From Polyangiaceae bacterium (lineage in GTDB: Bacteria; Myxococcota_A; Polyangia; Polyangiales; Polyangiaceae): DNA of 64,000 bases. The stretch spans positions 838,129 to 902,128 of the forward strand of contig JADJYE010000002.1 of the NCBI GenBank assembly GCA_016719945.1, written 5' to 3'. Under the pieces are notes generated by a model. The model was given only the letters and a program-made list of their open reading frames with translations. It was not told the DNA's origin and did not search any database. Made by a program: the position numbers and the translations under genes. Positions 40,385 through 48,862 of the stretch are shown here, in pieces (the first letter of the stretch is position 1; each line of letters starts with the position of its first letter).

Positions 40385-42886
40385 GGGGAAAGAAGCCGGG
40401 GAAGAGGTTCGGCTGCGTCGTCCAGAAGCTGAGCTTCTCGAGCTCCGCGATGCGATCGAGGAGTGTCACGGCAGGCAGCCCCGCCCCCTTGAGGTTCACG
40501 GACCAAGCCACCGAGAGGCTCTGGGGCTCACCGTCGAACCACAGGTAATGGTCCGCGCGCGAGGTGCAGCCTGGGTCGCCTCCGAGCTTCTTGATGTGAA
40601 GGGCGTCGTGGTCGGCGAACGTCGTGGTCTCTGCGTCGCAGCCCAAGGCCGCCCCGGTGGTCGTGCTCACGGTCGTCAGGCGGTCGACTTCATCGAGGGA
40701 AAGCAGCGGTTTCACAGGAGGCGGAGGATTCGGGTGCATGCCTTGGAGGATGCGCACCATCGCGGGGCCGCTCATCGTGAGCAGGCCCGAGCCCACCTCC
40801 ATCTCGAGGTCGCGTCCGCCATAGTACGCGGCAGGGGTGACCGCAGGCAGCTCGCCCAACGTGCCTAGGCTCTCGACGAGCTCGCTTAGCCTCACGCTGG
40901 AGGCGCGGCTCCATGCGGGCGGATGTTGACAAATCACCTCACCGAGCGCGAGACACCAATCACGGTCTCGCGGGGTTGGCACCGCCTCCCACCGCCCTAC
41001 GTTCCACCAATTCCGCATTTCATCGATGTAACGATCGAACCGTACGCCGTTCATCCGGCGGCTCAGCATCTCGCTGGCCGCCCAATAGGCGGCGTTGTTG
41101 TAGCGATAGCGCTCTGCCGGGGCGCGGTTCTGGAACCTCAGCTTGCTGCCCAGCAAGAAGTCGCGAAAGCGGCCGGCGCCGAGGGGCAGCTCGCGCCCGG
41201 TGAGCTTGAACACTTGGGTCTGGTAGTGCACCCGGTCGTGCTCGAGGTCGCCCTCGCCGAGGCCGCGATCGCGCGCCCAGCCAGCGCCGAAGTTGAACAG
41301 GTCGCGCACGGTGAGCGCCGAGAACCAGCCGAAGGCGTCGGGGCTTGCGTCGGCCTGGAGCGCGGCGCGCTCGGCTTGAGAGAGCTGGTAGGCGTCGAGC
41401 ACCGGGCTCGAGAGCCAGGCCTCAGCGTCGGCCCCGTGCACGGCGCGCATGGCCTGGAGCAGCTTGGCGACGCTGGCCCAGCGAAAGCGGTGCCGCGGGG
41501 TGGTGATGGGGTGGCCGACCTCCGCGAGGGTGTAGGCCCGGGCGAGCACGAGCCGACCGTTGCGCCCAATGCAGAGGACGGCGCAGCGAGCGGCCTCGTT
41601 GTGGAGGCTGTCGCGAATGGCTCCGTCGAGCCCGTCGAGCTGCTCGCGCACGCTCTCGAGGTGACCGGCCAGACCGCCCGCCGCTGCCGGGAGCCCCACG
41701 CTCGGGCCCGAGGCGCCGCTCGCCTTTTCGCCCTTCCGCGCGACGACGCGCGAGAGCAGGCTGATCCCGGGGCGGCGCCAGGCGGTGCTGTCGCCGTCGG
41801 CCAGCTGCCCGACATCACGGAGGCGGCAGGGGAGGGCAGATCTGGGAGAGCCTCGCTCGAGACCGCGGAGCCGACCGCGAACGCGTCCGAGAGCGGCTGG
41901 CTGATGCGCGCCGGCGCCTCGTCGAGACCGTTCACGACGACGAAATGGCGGTGGAGGGGCTCGAACAGGCCTCTCGGCGCGAAGGTGACGCAGAAGCGCG
42001 CGCCCTCTCCGCTGCCATTGGCGCCGATCGCGATCGGCCAGACGTCGCCCTCCTTCCACTTGAGCCACGCGTAGGCGGTCTCGAGGTTGAAGCGCGGCAG
42101 GGGGCCCCAGATGGGTGTGCTGCCACGGAAGCTCTCCGCCATGTCGGCGGTGAGATCCGCCGGCCATGGGGTCAGGGTGTCGTCCTGGTACTGGACGGTG
42201 AGGGTGCGGGCGCCCCGGCTCGGCAGCGGATCGGGCACGGCCTTGTGGCCGCGCATGTAGCCATTGAGCACGGCGCGGTGCTCGGGCGCGAGGGCGAGCC
42301 CATCGAAGGCGTCAGAGGCGGTCACGCTGCGAGCCGCGAACAAAGAGGAGCGCGCGCGCCGTGTGCCCAGGGTGAGCGGCCGATGCAACACGGCGGCGTA
42401 GGCGCGCTTGGGGAGGCGCGCGTGGAAGACGTAGGGGCCGACGCGCTGCGTGTCGAGCACGGTGTACACGCAGGCGTCGAGGCCTCGCACCTGCCGGAGG
42501 GCAAAGTCGTCCAGCACCAGGTCTCCCTTGCCGAGCTCAGACCCGAAGTGGACGCTGACGTCGGACAGGCCGTCGAACCGCTCGTACACGACGCATGCGC
42601 GGAAGCCGAGCTCGCTGCGGCTGCCGGTCAGGCCGACGTGCGTGGGGAAGATCCCTGCGTCGACGAAGGGCGGCGGGCTCGGGGGCGCTGCGTTGACGGC
42701 CATGAGCGAGAAGGTCCGCGGACGGACCTCTCGCGGCGCGGGCAGCCAGATGGCCGCGAACCTCGGAGCGCTCGGCTCGCCGTACATCGCCAGCGAGGCG
42801 AGCCATTCGTCGGCCCGCGCGGAGTCGCGCTGCTCGAGCTGGCCGAACGTGAGATCGATCTCCAGGTGAGCGTCGACCGCGGTCAC
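40371..42886 (-). pseudogene. Module protein B: large protein with serine beta-lactamase-fold domain, copy 1 (one frameshift)
   Basis: From GTG 42886 (overlapping the 40-codon ORF's stop, GTGA) the first frame reads HLEIDLTFGQLEQRDSARAD, RFAAIWLPAP, GLDACVYTVLDTQRVGPYVF, LPRFNLETAYAWLKWKEGD and continues to about 41,772. The second frame reads RFRWASVAKLLQAMRA (SxxK nucleophile), RYRYNNAAYWAASEML (YxN-like), HIKKLGGDPGCTSRADHYLW and ends GFFPHAMP. A G-run is four long (41769-41772) where copy 2 has five, so one missing base splits the ORF; repaired length is about 838 residues. The last 500 residues are a penicillin-binding/beta-lactamase fold; the N-terminal half is of unknown family. The absence of a signal peptide makes a cytoplasmic or coupled-export role uncertain. 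Confidence 0.75.
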
Positions 42887-43005
42887 GCGCGAGCCCCGCG
42901 GGCCGCGTGCGCGACGGCGAACACCGCCGCCAGGCGGACGGCGGCGGCCGCGTCGCTCGGGGCTGCGGAGGGCTCGCCTTGAGACCATCGTAGGAAGAAT
43001 GCCAC
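42883..43005 (-). CDS. Small coupled ORF between A and B (40 codons), copy 1
   Basis: The ORF starts at GTG 43005 and codes VAFFLRWSQGEPSAAPSD then AAAAVRLAAVFAVAHAAR and ends GARA. Its TGA overlaps the GTG start of gene B (GTGA). Copy 2 keeps the same frame, the same GTGA overlap and a 9-base (in-frame) shortening (37 codons), which favours real translation. It is weakly hydrophobic near the end and may serve as a coupling leader or a small protein. No ribosome site is clear. Confidence 0.45.
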   Translation of the reverse strand: MAFFLRWSQGEPSAAPSDAAAAVRLAAVFAVAHAARGARA

Positions 43006-43024
43006 GGTCAGCGTCGGTGCGCGA

Positions 43025-43525
43025 TCACGCCGGGCGACCCACCAGGTCGATGCCGAGGGAGACGGTCTGAGTCGCCGTGGCCGCGGTGGTCCCCTGCACC
43101 CAGCGCACGGTGACGCGCAACATCGGGCCGATGGGCGCGCTCAGGACCGCGAGCTTGAGCGCGGGCGCGTTGTCGGACCCTTGAACGAAGGAGACCGTCG
43201 CGATGGGCGACGCCGACGCGAACACCACGTCCGGCTCTTCGGGTACGATCATCACGTTGTCGACCAGCACCTGGACCTGCGCCGACGTTGCCCAGCTGTT
43301 CTTGGCATGCAGGCGCACCACCAGCACCGCCGAGACCCACGCCGACGAGTCCACGCCAACGGCGACGGGCGCGTCCTGGTTGGTGTTGACCCGACCGTCG
43401 TAGGAGAAGTCGGTCTTCGCGAGGATCGGCACGAGGTAGCCACCCGCCCCACGCAGCCAGCCGCCGAACGTCGCCGGCACCCGCCCCATCACATTGTCGA
43501 ACCCCGCCCTCGCGATCATCGTCAT
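43025..43525 (-). CDS. Module protein A (small beta-rich protein), copy 1
   Basis: This 166-residue protein (MTMIARAGFDNVMGRVPATF) has no signal peptide. The body alternates strands: GYLVPILAKTDFSYDGRVNT, VAVGVDSSAWVSAVLVVRLH, QVQVLVDNVMIVPEEPDVVF, GPMLRVTVRWVQG and TQTVSLGIDLVGRPA. It is a paralogue of module protein D. GGAGGAGG lies five nt before ATG 43525. The gene is first in the module operon and follows the homopolymer promoter. The function is unknown; the pattern of charged beta edges and a conserved W suggests a sandwich fold used for assembly. Copy 2 has the same protein but three single-base deletions. Confidence 0.72.
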   Translation of the reverse strand: MTMIARAGFDNVMGRVPATFGGWLRGAGGYLVPILAKTDFSYDGRVNTNQDAPVAVGVDSSAWVSAVLVVRLHAKNSWATSAQVQVLVDNVMIVPEEPDVVFASASPIATVSFVQGSDNAPALKLAVLSAPIGPMLRVTVRWVQGTTAATATQTVSLGIDLVGRPA

Positions 43526-43581
43526 GACGCCTCCTCCGCGGGGCGGCGGCGCGCGCAAAGAACCCCCCAGCCCCGACCGCG

Positions 43582-43612
43582 AGGTTAACCCCCCCCCCCC
43601 AAGGTCCGTCAA
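43582..43612 (-). promoter_or_regulatory. Putative module promoter with C12 tract, copy 1
   Basis: On the minus strand TTGACG (43607-43612) is separated by 18 nt from TTAACC (43583-43588) or 19 nt from TAACCT (43582-43587). Twelve consecutive C/G residues (43589-43600) make up most of the spacer. Copy 2 has 13. The -35 box matches consensus well, the -10 does not. Length of the tract would change the spacing and so the promoter strength. Confidence 0.4.
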
Positions 43613-43682
43613 AGGCTCACCTTCGGTCGGGGCAGGCGAGCTGCGTCACGAGGGCTTCGCGCTGAGCTGACTGCCGCCCAGC

Positions 43683-43738
43683 CGATCTCCACGGCCGCCT
43701 CAGCCTGCTGAGGGGGGGCCCTCGGCGTCGAGGGCGGG
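43683..43738. repeat. 56-bp direct repeat, right border of module copy 1
   Basis: This second copy of the repeat at 38669-38724 contains the end of the histidine kinase gene (stop 43700-43702) and the same two hairpins (CCTCAG-CCTG-CTGAGG; GCCCTC-GGCGTC-GAGGGC). One base differs from the left copy. Confidence 0.85.
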
Positions 43739-45235
43739 GAGCTCGAGCGTCACGCTCGTGCCCTTGCCCTCCTCGCTGTCGATGCGGAGCGCACCTCGGT
43801 GCGCCTCGACGACGCGCGCCACGAAGGTGAGCCCGAACCCCGTACCGCCCTCCTTGGTCGTGAAGAAGCCGGCGAGCGCGCGCTCGCGCGTGCGGACGTC
43901 CATCCCCGCGCCACGATCGGTCACCGTGAGCAGCACCGTGCTCGCGCGGTCCATCCTCCCGGCCTCGGCGACGATGACGATCTCTGCGTCCTCGGGGGAC
44001 GCCTCGCGGGCGTTGCGCAGCACGTTCTCGAGCGCAAACAGCAGGAGATCGCGATCGGCGCGCAGCGTGGGGAGCCCTTCGGCGATGCGCTCGACGAGCT
44101 TCGTCCCCCCTTGCCCCGCGAGCTGGGCGGCGCGCGTCGCCTCGTGCACCAACCCGGCGACGTCCACCGCGGTGGGCGCGAGCTCGAGCCTCCCCATGCG
44201 CAGGTACTCCGCGGTGAGCCGGTCCATCCGCTCGGAGCTCTCGAGGATGACGTCGAGGAAGTCCTCGTGGTCGTCCAGCGAGCGGCCGGCGCGGCGCTCC
44301 TCCTTGAGAAACTGCGCGGCGCCCTTGATGGCAGCGAGCGGGTTACGCAGATCGTGCGCCATCTGGCGCGAGAAGCGACCGAGCGTCGCGAGCGAGCGCA
44401 GGCGCGCGCGCTCCTCGGAGCTGGCGGCGAACAGCGGCCGCAGCGCGAGGGCGAGCGTGGCCACGACCGCGACGGCGCCGAGCGCGAACAGGATGGACCG
44501 CCGCCCCGCCAGCGACGCGACGAGCTGGAGCGCGACCACGCCCAGGAGCCCCACGATCGTCGCGGTGACGAGCGTCGCGATGGACGGGGCCTCGACGATC
44601 CGCCCGCGCAGCGTGAGCACCGCGAGCAACACCGCCGCCGCGAGCAGCCCGACGTAGGAGAGGCGGGGCAGGTCTGCGCCCGCCATCGCGCCGAGGTCGG
44701 AGGCGATCGCGCCGACGCCGAGCAGCAACGCTCCGCCGACGAGCTGCGTGCGCGAGCGCTCGGGGCCCCGGCTGCGGCGGTAGTGTCGGACCACCAGCAG
44801 CGCGACGCTCGCGAACGCGGGCACGAGCCCCGCCAGCATCGCGAGGGCCCAGGCGCCGCTGTCGTGGGCGAGCGCCGCCGGCGCGAACGCGATGGGCAAC
44901 AGGCTCACCGCGGCGAGCGCGCCGAAGTACAGGCGCGCCATGAGCCGCGAGAGCCGCGTGCGGCGCGTGAGGCCCAGGAACCCGAGGAACAGCTCGAGCG
45001 TGGGGATCGTCGCCAGCGCCGCCGCCGCGTCCGACAGGAACACCCAAGGCTCGCGCGCGTCGAGCAGGGAGAGCAGCTCCGCCAGGTTGTAGGCGAACAG
45101 CCCGGCGCTCATCAGGCCCAGCTGCGCCGCGAGCGGCTGGCGCGCGCGGCCCGCCGTCGCGACGAGCGCGAGCGCCACGTAAGCGGCCGCCGCCGCCGCG
45201 GTGAGCCAGACCTCCGTGGGCATCGGCGCCATCAT
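43700..45235 (-). CDS. Membrane sensor histidine kinase
   Basis: This 511-residue protein has about seven or eight hydrophobic helices in the first 270 residues (VWLTAAAAAAYVALALVATA, LLPIAFAPAALAHD, LLAAAVLLAVLTL and others) and no obvious periplasmic domain, so it is probably a 7TM-type sensor. The kinase core follows: DHp with FSRQMAHDLRNPLAAIKGAA (phospho-His), an N box LENVLRNAREASPEDAEIVI, G1 DRGAGMD and G2 GGTGFGLTFVARVVEAHRG. It is divergent from the NtrC-type regulator (61 bp apart) and is its likely partner. The C-terminus (EGPPSAG) is encoded by the 56-bp repeat. ATG 45232 or 45223 are alternative starts. The signal is unknown. Confidence 0.9.
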   Translation of the reverse strand: MMAPMPTEVWLTAAAAAAYVALALVATAGRARQPLAAQLGLMSAGLFAYNLAELLSLLDAREPWVFLSDAAAALATIPTLELFLGFLGLTRRTRLSRLMARLYFGALAAVSLLPIAFAPAALAHDSGAWALAMLAGLVPAFASVALLVVRHYRRSRGPERSRTQLVGGALLLGVGAIASDLGAMAGADLPRLSYVGLLAAAVLLAVLTLRGRIVEAPSIATLVTATIVGLLGVVALQLVASLAGRRSILFALGAVAVVATLALALRPLFAASSEERARLRSLATLGRFSRQMAHDLRNPLAAIKGAAQFLKEERRAGRSLDDHEDFLDVILESSERMDRLTAEYLRMGRLELAPTAVDVAGLVHEATRAAQLAGQGGTKLVERIAEGLPTLRADRDLLLFALENVLRNAREASPEDAEIVIVAEAGRMDRASTVLLTVTDRGAGMDVRTRERALAGFFTTKEGGTGFGLTFVARVVEAHRGALRIDSEEGKGTSVTLELPALDAEGPPSAG

Positions 45236-45295
45236 AGACGCCGAACGCGCGAGCCCGAGCCCTTCGACGCGGGGCTGTCGTACGATGCGCCGGCC

Positions 45296-46684
45296 ATGGT
45301 CGACAACGCGCGGGGACAGGTGCTGGTCGTCGATGACGACGTCGCGGTCGGCAAGGTCTTGGTGGGGCTCTTGCGCCAAGCGTCGATCGAAGCGAGGCAC
45401 GTGCCCTCCGGCGAGCAGGCGCTGGCCGCGTTTCGCTCCGGGTCGTTCGACGCCGTGATCAGCGACGTGCAGATGCCTGGCATGAGCGGGCTCGAGCTGC
45501 TGCGCGCCCTCAAGAGTGAAGCTCCCGAGCTGCCGGTCATCATGTTGACGGCGCACGGCACGGTCGCCACCGCGGTCGAGGCGATGAAGGCGGGCGCGAC
45601 CGAGTTCATGACCAAGCCGTTCGACCGCGAAGAGGTGCTGTTCACGATCGACAAGGCCCTGCGGCTCTCCGCCTCGGCGCCGAACGACCCGCCGATGCCG
45701 ACCTCGGCGCGGACCACGCTCGTGGGCTCCTCCCCCAAGATGAAGGAGGTGGTGGAGCTGGTCAGCCGCGCGGCGCGCGTGACCGCGCACGTGCTGATTC
45801 GCGGCGAGAGCGGCTCCGGCAAGGAGGTCGCCGCGCGCACGATCCACGAGCTGTCCGACCGGCGCGGCGGACCCTTCATCGCGGTGAACTGCGGGGCGTT
45901 GCCGGAGCAGCTGCTCGAGAGCGAGCTGTTCGGCTACGAGAAGGGCGCGTTCACCGGCGCCAGCGCGCGCAAGCCTGGGCGCGTCGAGCTGGCCTCGGGC
46001 GGAACGCTGTTCCTGGACGAGATCGGCGAGGCGCCGCTGCCGGTGCAGGTGAAGCTCTTGCGGCTGCTCCAGGAGAAGCAATACGAGCGGCTGGGAGGCA
46101 CGCGCACCGAGCGGGCCGACGTGCGGTTCATCGCGGCGACCCACCGCGACCTCGAGGAGCTCATCGAGTCCGGTGAGTTCCGGGAGGACCTCTACTATCG
46201 CCTGAACGTCGTCCCCATCTGGATGCCCGCTTTGCGCGAGCGTCCGGAGGACGTGGTCGAGCTCGCCTCGCGCTTCGCGGCGGCCTCACAACGTGAGCCA
46301 GGGCGGCGTCCGCTGTCGCTCAGCGACGCGGCGAAGGCGCGGCTCACCTCGTACGCGTGGCCCGGCAACGTGAGAGAGCTCTCCTGCGTGCTCGAGCGGC
46401 TCTCGATCTTCACGGACACCGACGTCGCCGACGACGTCGACGTCGAGCGGGAGATCGCGCGGCAGCGCGGCCCCACCTCGGGCCCTCGCCCTGCGGCGGC
46501 GCCCGCCGCGGCCGACGAGGTCGCGGACGAGACCCTCTCGCAGCGGCGCCTCGAGGCCGAGCGCAAGGCCGTGGTCGAGGCGCTCGCGCGGGCCGGACAG
46601 AACCGCACCCTCGCGGCGCGGCTGCTCGGCGTGAGCCGGCGCACCCTCTACAACCGGCTCGCGGCGTTCGGCATCGAGGCGTAG
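45296..46684 (+). CDS. NtrC-family sigma-54-dependent response regulator
   Basis: The protein has 462 residues: receiver domain (1-120) with acidic pocket VLVVDDDVAVG, phosphoacceptor D57 in AVISDVQMPGMSG, and TAHG/KPF motifs; AAA+ domain (about 140-370) with Walker A GESGSGKE, GAFTGA loop intact in GYEKGAFTGASARK, and Walker B GTLFLDEIGEAPL; and a Fis-type HTH at the end (NRTLAARLLGVSRRTLYNRL). It activates sigma-54 promoters when phosphorylated. No -24/-12 promoter was recognised in the window. The likely cognate kinase is at 43700-45235. The ATG at 45296 follows a 60-bp divergent gap. Confidence 0.94.
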   Translation: MVDNARGQVLVVDDDVAVGKVLVGLLRQASIEARHVPSGEQALAAFRSGSFDAVISDVQMPGMSGLELLRALKSEAPELPVIMLTAHGTVATAVEAMKAGATEFMTKPFDREEVLFTIDKALRLSASAPNDPPMPTSARTTLVGSSPKMKEVVELVSRAARVTAHVLIRGESGSGKEVAARTIHELSDRRGGPFIAVNCGALPEQLLESELFGYEKGAFTGASARKPGRVELASGGTLFLDEIGEAPLPVQVKLLRLLQEKQYERLGGTRTERADVRFIAATHRDLEELIESGEFREDLYYRLNVVPIWMPALRERPEDVVELASRFAAASQREPGRRPLSLSDAAKARLTSYAWPGNVRELSCVLERLSIFTDTDVADDVDVEREIARQRGPTSGPRPAAAPAAADEVADETLSQRRLEAERKAVVEALARAGQNRTLAARLLGVSRRTLYNRLAAFGIEA

Positions 46685-46700
46685 TCGCGCGCCCCGGGGG

Positions 46701-46736
46701 GGATGACGGTCATCGTGCGCCTCGTTGAACGCAGCG
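46701..46736 (+). repeat. 36-bp dispersed repeat with palindrome GATGAC-N-GTCATC (copy I)
   Basis: The stretch begins GGATGACGGTCATCGTGCGC and shares about 82% of 36 positions with the reverse complement of 60529-60564. It includes a 13-bp palindrome (46702-46714). Both copies lie in the gap between convergent gene ends. Confidence 0.5.
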
Positions 46737-46750
46737 CCCGCCTCAGCGCG

Positions 46751-47323
46751 TCAGCCGCCCAGGTGCTCGACCAGCACCTTCACGCCGAGCAGGATGAGCA
46801 CGACGCCACCGAGCACGTCGAGCTTGCGGCCGAGCATGTTGCCAAAGCGCCGACCCATGCCGAGCCCGACGGCGCTGAGCACGCCGGTGATGACGCCGAT
46901 CGCGAGCACGCTCACCTCCGGCGGCGCGGCGATCAGCGGCAGGGTGAGGCCCGCGGCGAAGGCGTCGATGCTCGTCGCGACGGCGAGCGGCAGCATCACC
47001 CTGAAGGCGAACGGCTCGGCCTCCTTCGGCGCCTCGTCGTCCCCCTCGCCGCCCCGCAGCGCCTCGAGCAGCATCTTGCCCCCGATCCCCGCGAGCAGCG
47101 CGAACGCGATCCAGTGGTCCCACGCCTTCACGAGGTCGCCGAAGGTCGCGCCCAGCAGATAGCCGAGCAGCGGCATGAGCGCCTGAAAGCCGCCGAAATA
47201 GAGCGCGACCGAGGCGTAGTGCGCCGGCCTCAGCGCGGGCACCGCGAGGCCCCGCGCTGCCGACACGGCCATCGCGTCCATCGCGAGGCCCACCGAGAGC
47301 AGCAAGACGCTGGCTACATCCAT
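46751..47323 (-). CDS. mntP: Manganese efflux pump MntP
   Basis: The product has 190 residues with six predicted TM helices. MntP marks are the two repeated halves with the conserved Asp/metal motifs: LSVGLAMDAMAVSAARGLAV (first half) and ATSIDAFAAGLTLPLIA (second half), plus PLLGYLLGATFGD. A Lys/Glu-rich loop (GGEGDDEAPKEAEP) lies between TM3 and TM4. The pump exports Mn2+ from the cytoplasm. The yybP-ykoY manganese riboswitch that often precedes mntP is not seen: the gene is 16 bp after the lysyl-oxidase-like gene and probably shares its transcript. Confidence 0.93.
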   Translation of the reverse strand: MDVASVLLLSVGLAMDAMAVSAARGLAVPALRPAHYASVALYFGGFQALMPLLGYLLGATFGDLVKAWDHWIAFALLAGIGGKMLLEALRGGEGDDEAPKEAEPFAFRVMLPLAVATSIDAFAAGLTLPLIAAPPEVSVLAIGVITGVLSAVGLGMGRRFGNMLGRKLDVLGGVVLILLGVKVLVEHLGG

Positions 47324-47339
47324 CCCTGCGAGCGCCGCG

Positions 47340-48461
47340 TCAGGGGATCTGGATCGGCACCAGCGCGCTGTTGTTCGTGTAGTCCTTCTCGGCGAGCGTG
47401 TGGTCGATGTTGAGCGTGAGCTCGAGCATGTAGCTGCCCGGCGGCACGCCCGTGATGTCGACCCACTGACACGGCAGGTTGCTCTCGTACGTGTCGGCCC
47501 AGCCCTTCTGGATGCCCTGGTAGCCGCAGTGGTACTTCGGGTTCGGCGGCGCGTCGGGCGCGTACGGCTCCCAGTCGAGCAGGCAGAACGCCTGCTTGTG
47601 ACCCTGCGCGACCTCGACGCCGTTGAGGTCGAGCAGGCGGTAGTTCGCGTAGCCGTCGAAGTGGTAGTGCTCGTGGCACGGGCTGTACTCGAACAGCGGG
47701 TTGCCGGTGGGGTCGCCGAGGAGCATGTCGCCGTCGCCGATGTTCGGCGTGCGCAGATCGAAGCGCATCAGGTTGCGCTCACCGAGGGCGCCGATGCAGC
47801 CCTCGAAGAACGAGCACGAGCCCTCCTGGAACGTGTAGCTGTCGAAGATGAGGCTCGCCTCGACCTGCTCGGCGTCGATCGTCAGATCGGCCAGCACGCA
47901 GGCGCCGTCGTCGCCGCAGGTCGCGCCGAGCGGACAGCACAGCCCTCCGCAGACGTTGACCGGGTCACAGTCCGCCGTGCACGAGTACGCGCCGGTCTCC
48001 GCGTCGAGCGCGCAGTAGTCCCCGTCTTCGCAGGTGAGCGCGCCGCCTGGGCACTCGATCGGGCACTGCTCCTCCGCGGCGACGCAGCGATCTCCGGCGG
48101 CGTAGCCGTTCGTCGCGGCGTCGCAGCACTGGCTGCCGGCCTCGCAGCAGATGTCCGGGTCGTTGGGGCTCGCCGACGTGTGACACGCGGCCCGCTCGCT
48201 CGGACAGGCCTGCCCGCACGAGGCGTCGTCGATGCAGATGTTCTGGGGGAACACGCACTCTGCGCACGAGAACGAATCGCCGCCCTCGCCGCCGGCGCCT
48301 TGCGCGCTGCCCCCGGTCGCGCCGCCGCCGCCGGGGGAGCCGGCGCCGCTCGCGCCCGAGCCGCCCGCGCCCGCCGCAGAGTCGTCGCCGCAGGCAGCGA
48401 ACAACGCCCCGCAAAGACCCACCACGCCGAGGACCCACGCTCTCGCCGACCGGTCGGACAT
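47340..48461 (-). CDS. Lysyl-oxidase-like lipoprotein
   Basis: The 373-residue lipoprotein has signal MSDRSARAWVLGVVGLCGAL ending FAAC. A Gly-rich linker and a Cys-rich domain (residues 65-190, about 20 Cys: CAECVFPQNICIDDASCGQAC, DICCEAGSQCCD) precede a lysyl-oxidase (LOX) domain at about 195-370. The copper talon is CHEHYHFDGYANYRLLD, with KQAFCLLD, KYHCGYQGIQKGWADTY and PCQWVDITGVPPGSYMLELT. LOX enzymes oxidise peptidyl-lysine with copper and a lysine-tyrosylquinone cofactor. Bacterial homologues are secreted, and their substrates are unknown. It probably forms an operon with mntP. Together with the two copper-monooxygenase-like lipoproteins, it makes a third copper oxidase type in this window. 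Confidence 0.9.
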   Translation of the reverse strand: MSDRSARAWVLGVVGLCGALFAACGDDSAAGAGGSGASGAGSPGGGGATGGSAQGAGGEGGDSFSCAECVFPQNICIDDASCGQACPSERAACHTSASPNDPDICCEAGSQCCDAATNGYAAGDRCVAAEEQCPIECPGGALTCEDGDYCALDAETGAYSCTADCDPVNVCGGLCCPLGATCGDDGACVLADLTIDAEQVEASLIFDSYTFQEGSCSFFEGCIGALGERNLMRFDLRTPNIGDGDMLLGDPTGNPLFEYSPCHEHYHFDGYANYRLLDLNGVEVAQGHKQAFCLLDWEPYAPDAPPNPKYHCGYQGIQKGWADTYESNLPCQWVDITGVPPGSYMLELTLNIDHTLAEKDYTNNSALVPIQIP

Positions 48462-48569
48462 CGCTCGCTCCAGCCGCGGGTGTCGCACCCGCTCTCAAAG
48501 GAGGCGAAACCCTACCACCTCGAGCAGCGCCACGCCGTTCGAAGTTGATCGAAGCGCCGCGTCCCTGGG

Positions 48570-48791
48570 CTAGCGACCGATCACCTGCCACGTCGCGTAG
48601 ACCATCGCGACGAAGCCCGCGACGACCAGGGCGATGACCCCGTAGACGGCGTAGCGGACGCCCTCTCCCCCCGACAGCTCGTCGTGCAGCGCCGCTCCGA
48701 GCGCGCTCCGGATCTCTTCCGAGTCCTCGAGCTCGTCGTCGTCCCGGGCGGGGGCGGGCGGCTCGGGGGGGGCCTCGCTCGTCTCGGTCAC
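48570..48791 (-). CDS. Small single-pass membrane protein
   Basis: A 73-residue protein with an acidic, Pro-rich cytoplasmic N-terminus (TETSEAPPEPPAPARDDDEL) and one C-terminal TM helix (AVYGVIALVVAGFVAMVYAT) ending WQVIGR. Tail-anchored layout. No family recognised. It is divergent from the serine hydrolase gene by 71 bp. Confidence 0.6.
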   Translation of the reverse strand: MTETSEAPPEPPAPARDDDELEDSEEIRSALGAALHDELSGGEGVRYAVYGVIALVVAGFVAMVYATWQVIGR

Positions 48792-48862
48792 GCTGGCCGC
48801 ACTTTACCGCGCCGCGCTCGAGTTGTCGTTTCGGACGCCGCACCCGAGTATGGTTGAGCTCG

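Larger units (their letters stand above)
38730..43617 (-). repeat. Duplicated four-gene module, copy 1 (overview)
   Basis: Module copy 1 extends from the stop of gene D to just past the putative -35 box. In transcription order it carries A (43025-43525), a 40-codon ORF (42883-43005), B (40371-42886), C (39248-40384) and D (38730-39263). The same arrangement recurs at 54234-59115. Identity at base level between copies is very high over A and the first two thirds of B and lower in C. Copy 1 is bordered by the 56-bp repeat. No transposase, integrase or inverted terminal repeat was found. Confidence 0.85.

Noticed and set aside
40371..42886. Naming module protein B a polyglycine hydrolase
   Set aside because: An N-terminal unknown domain plus beta-lactamase fold is reminiscent, and RFAAIW recalls one repeat type, but no repeat series is visible; naming needs a profile search.
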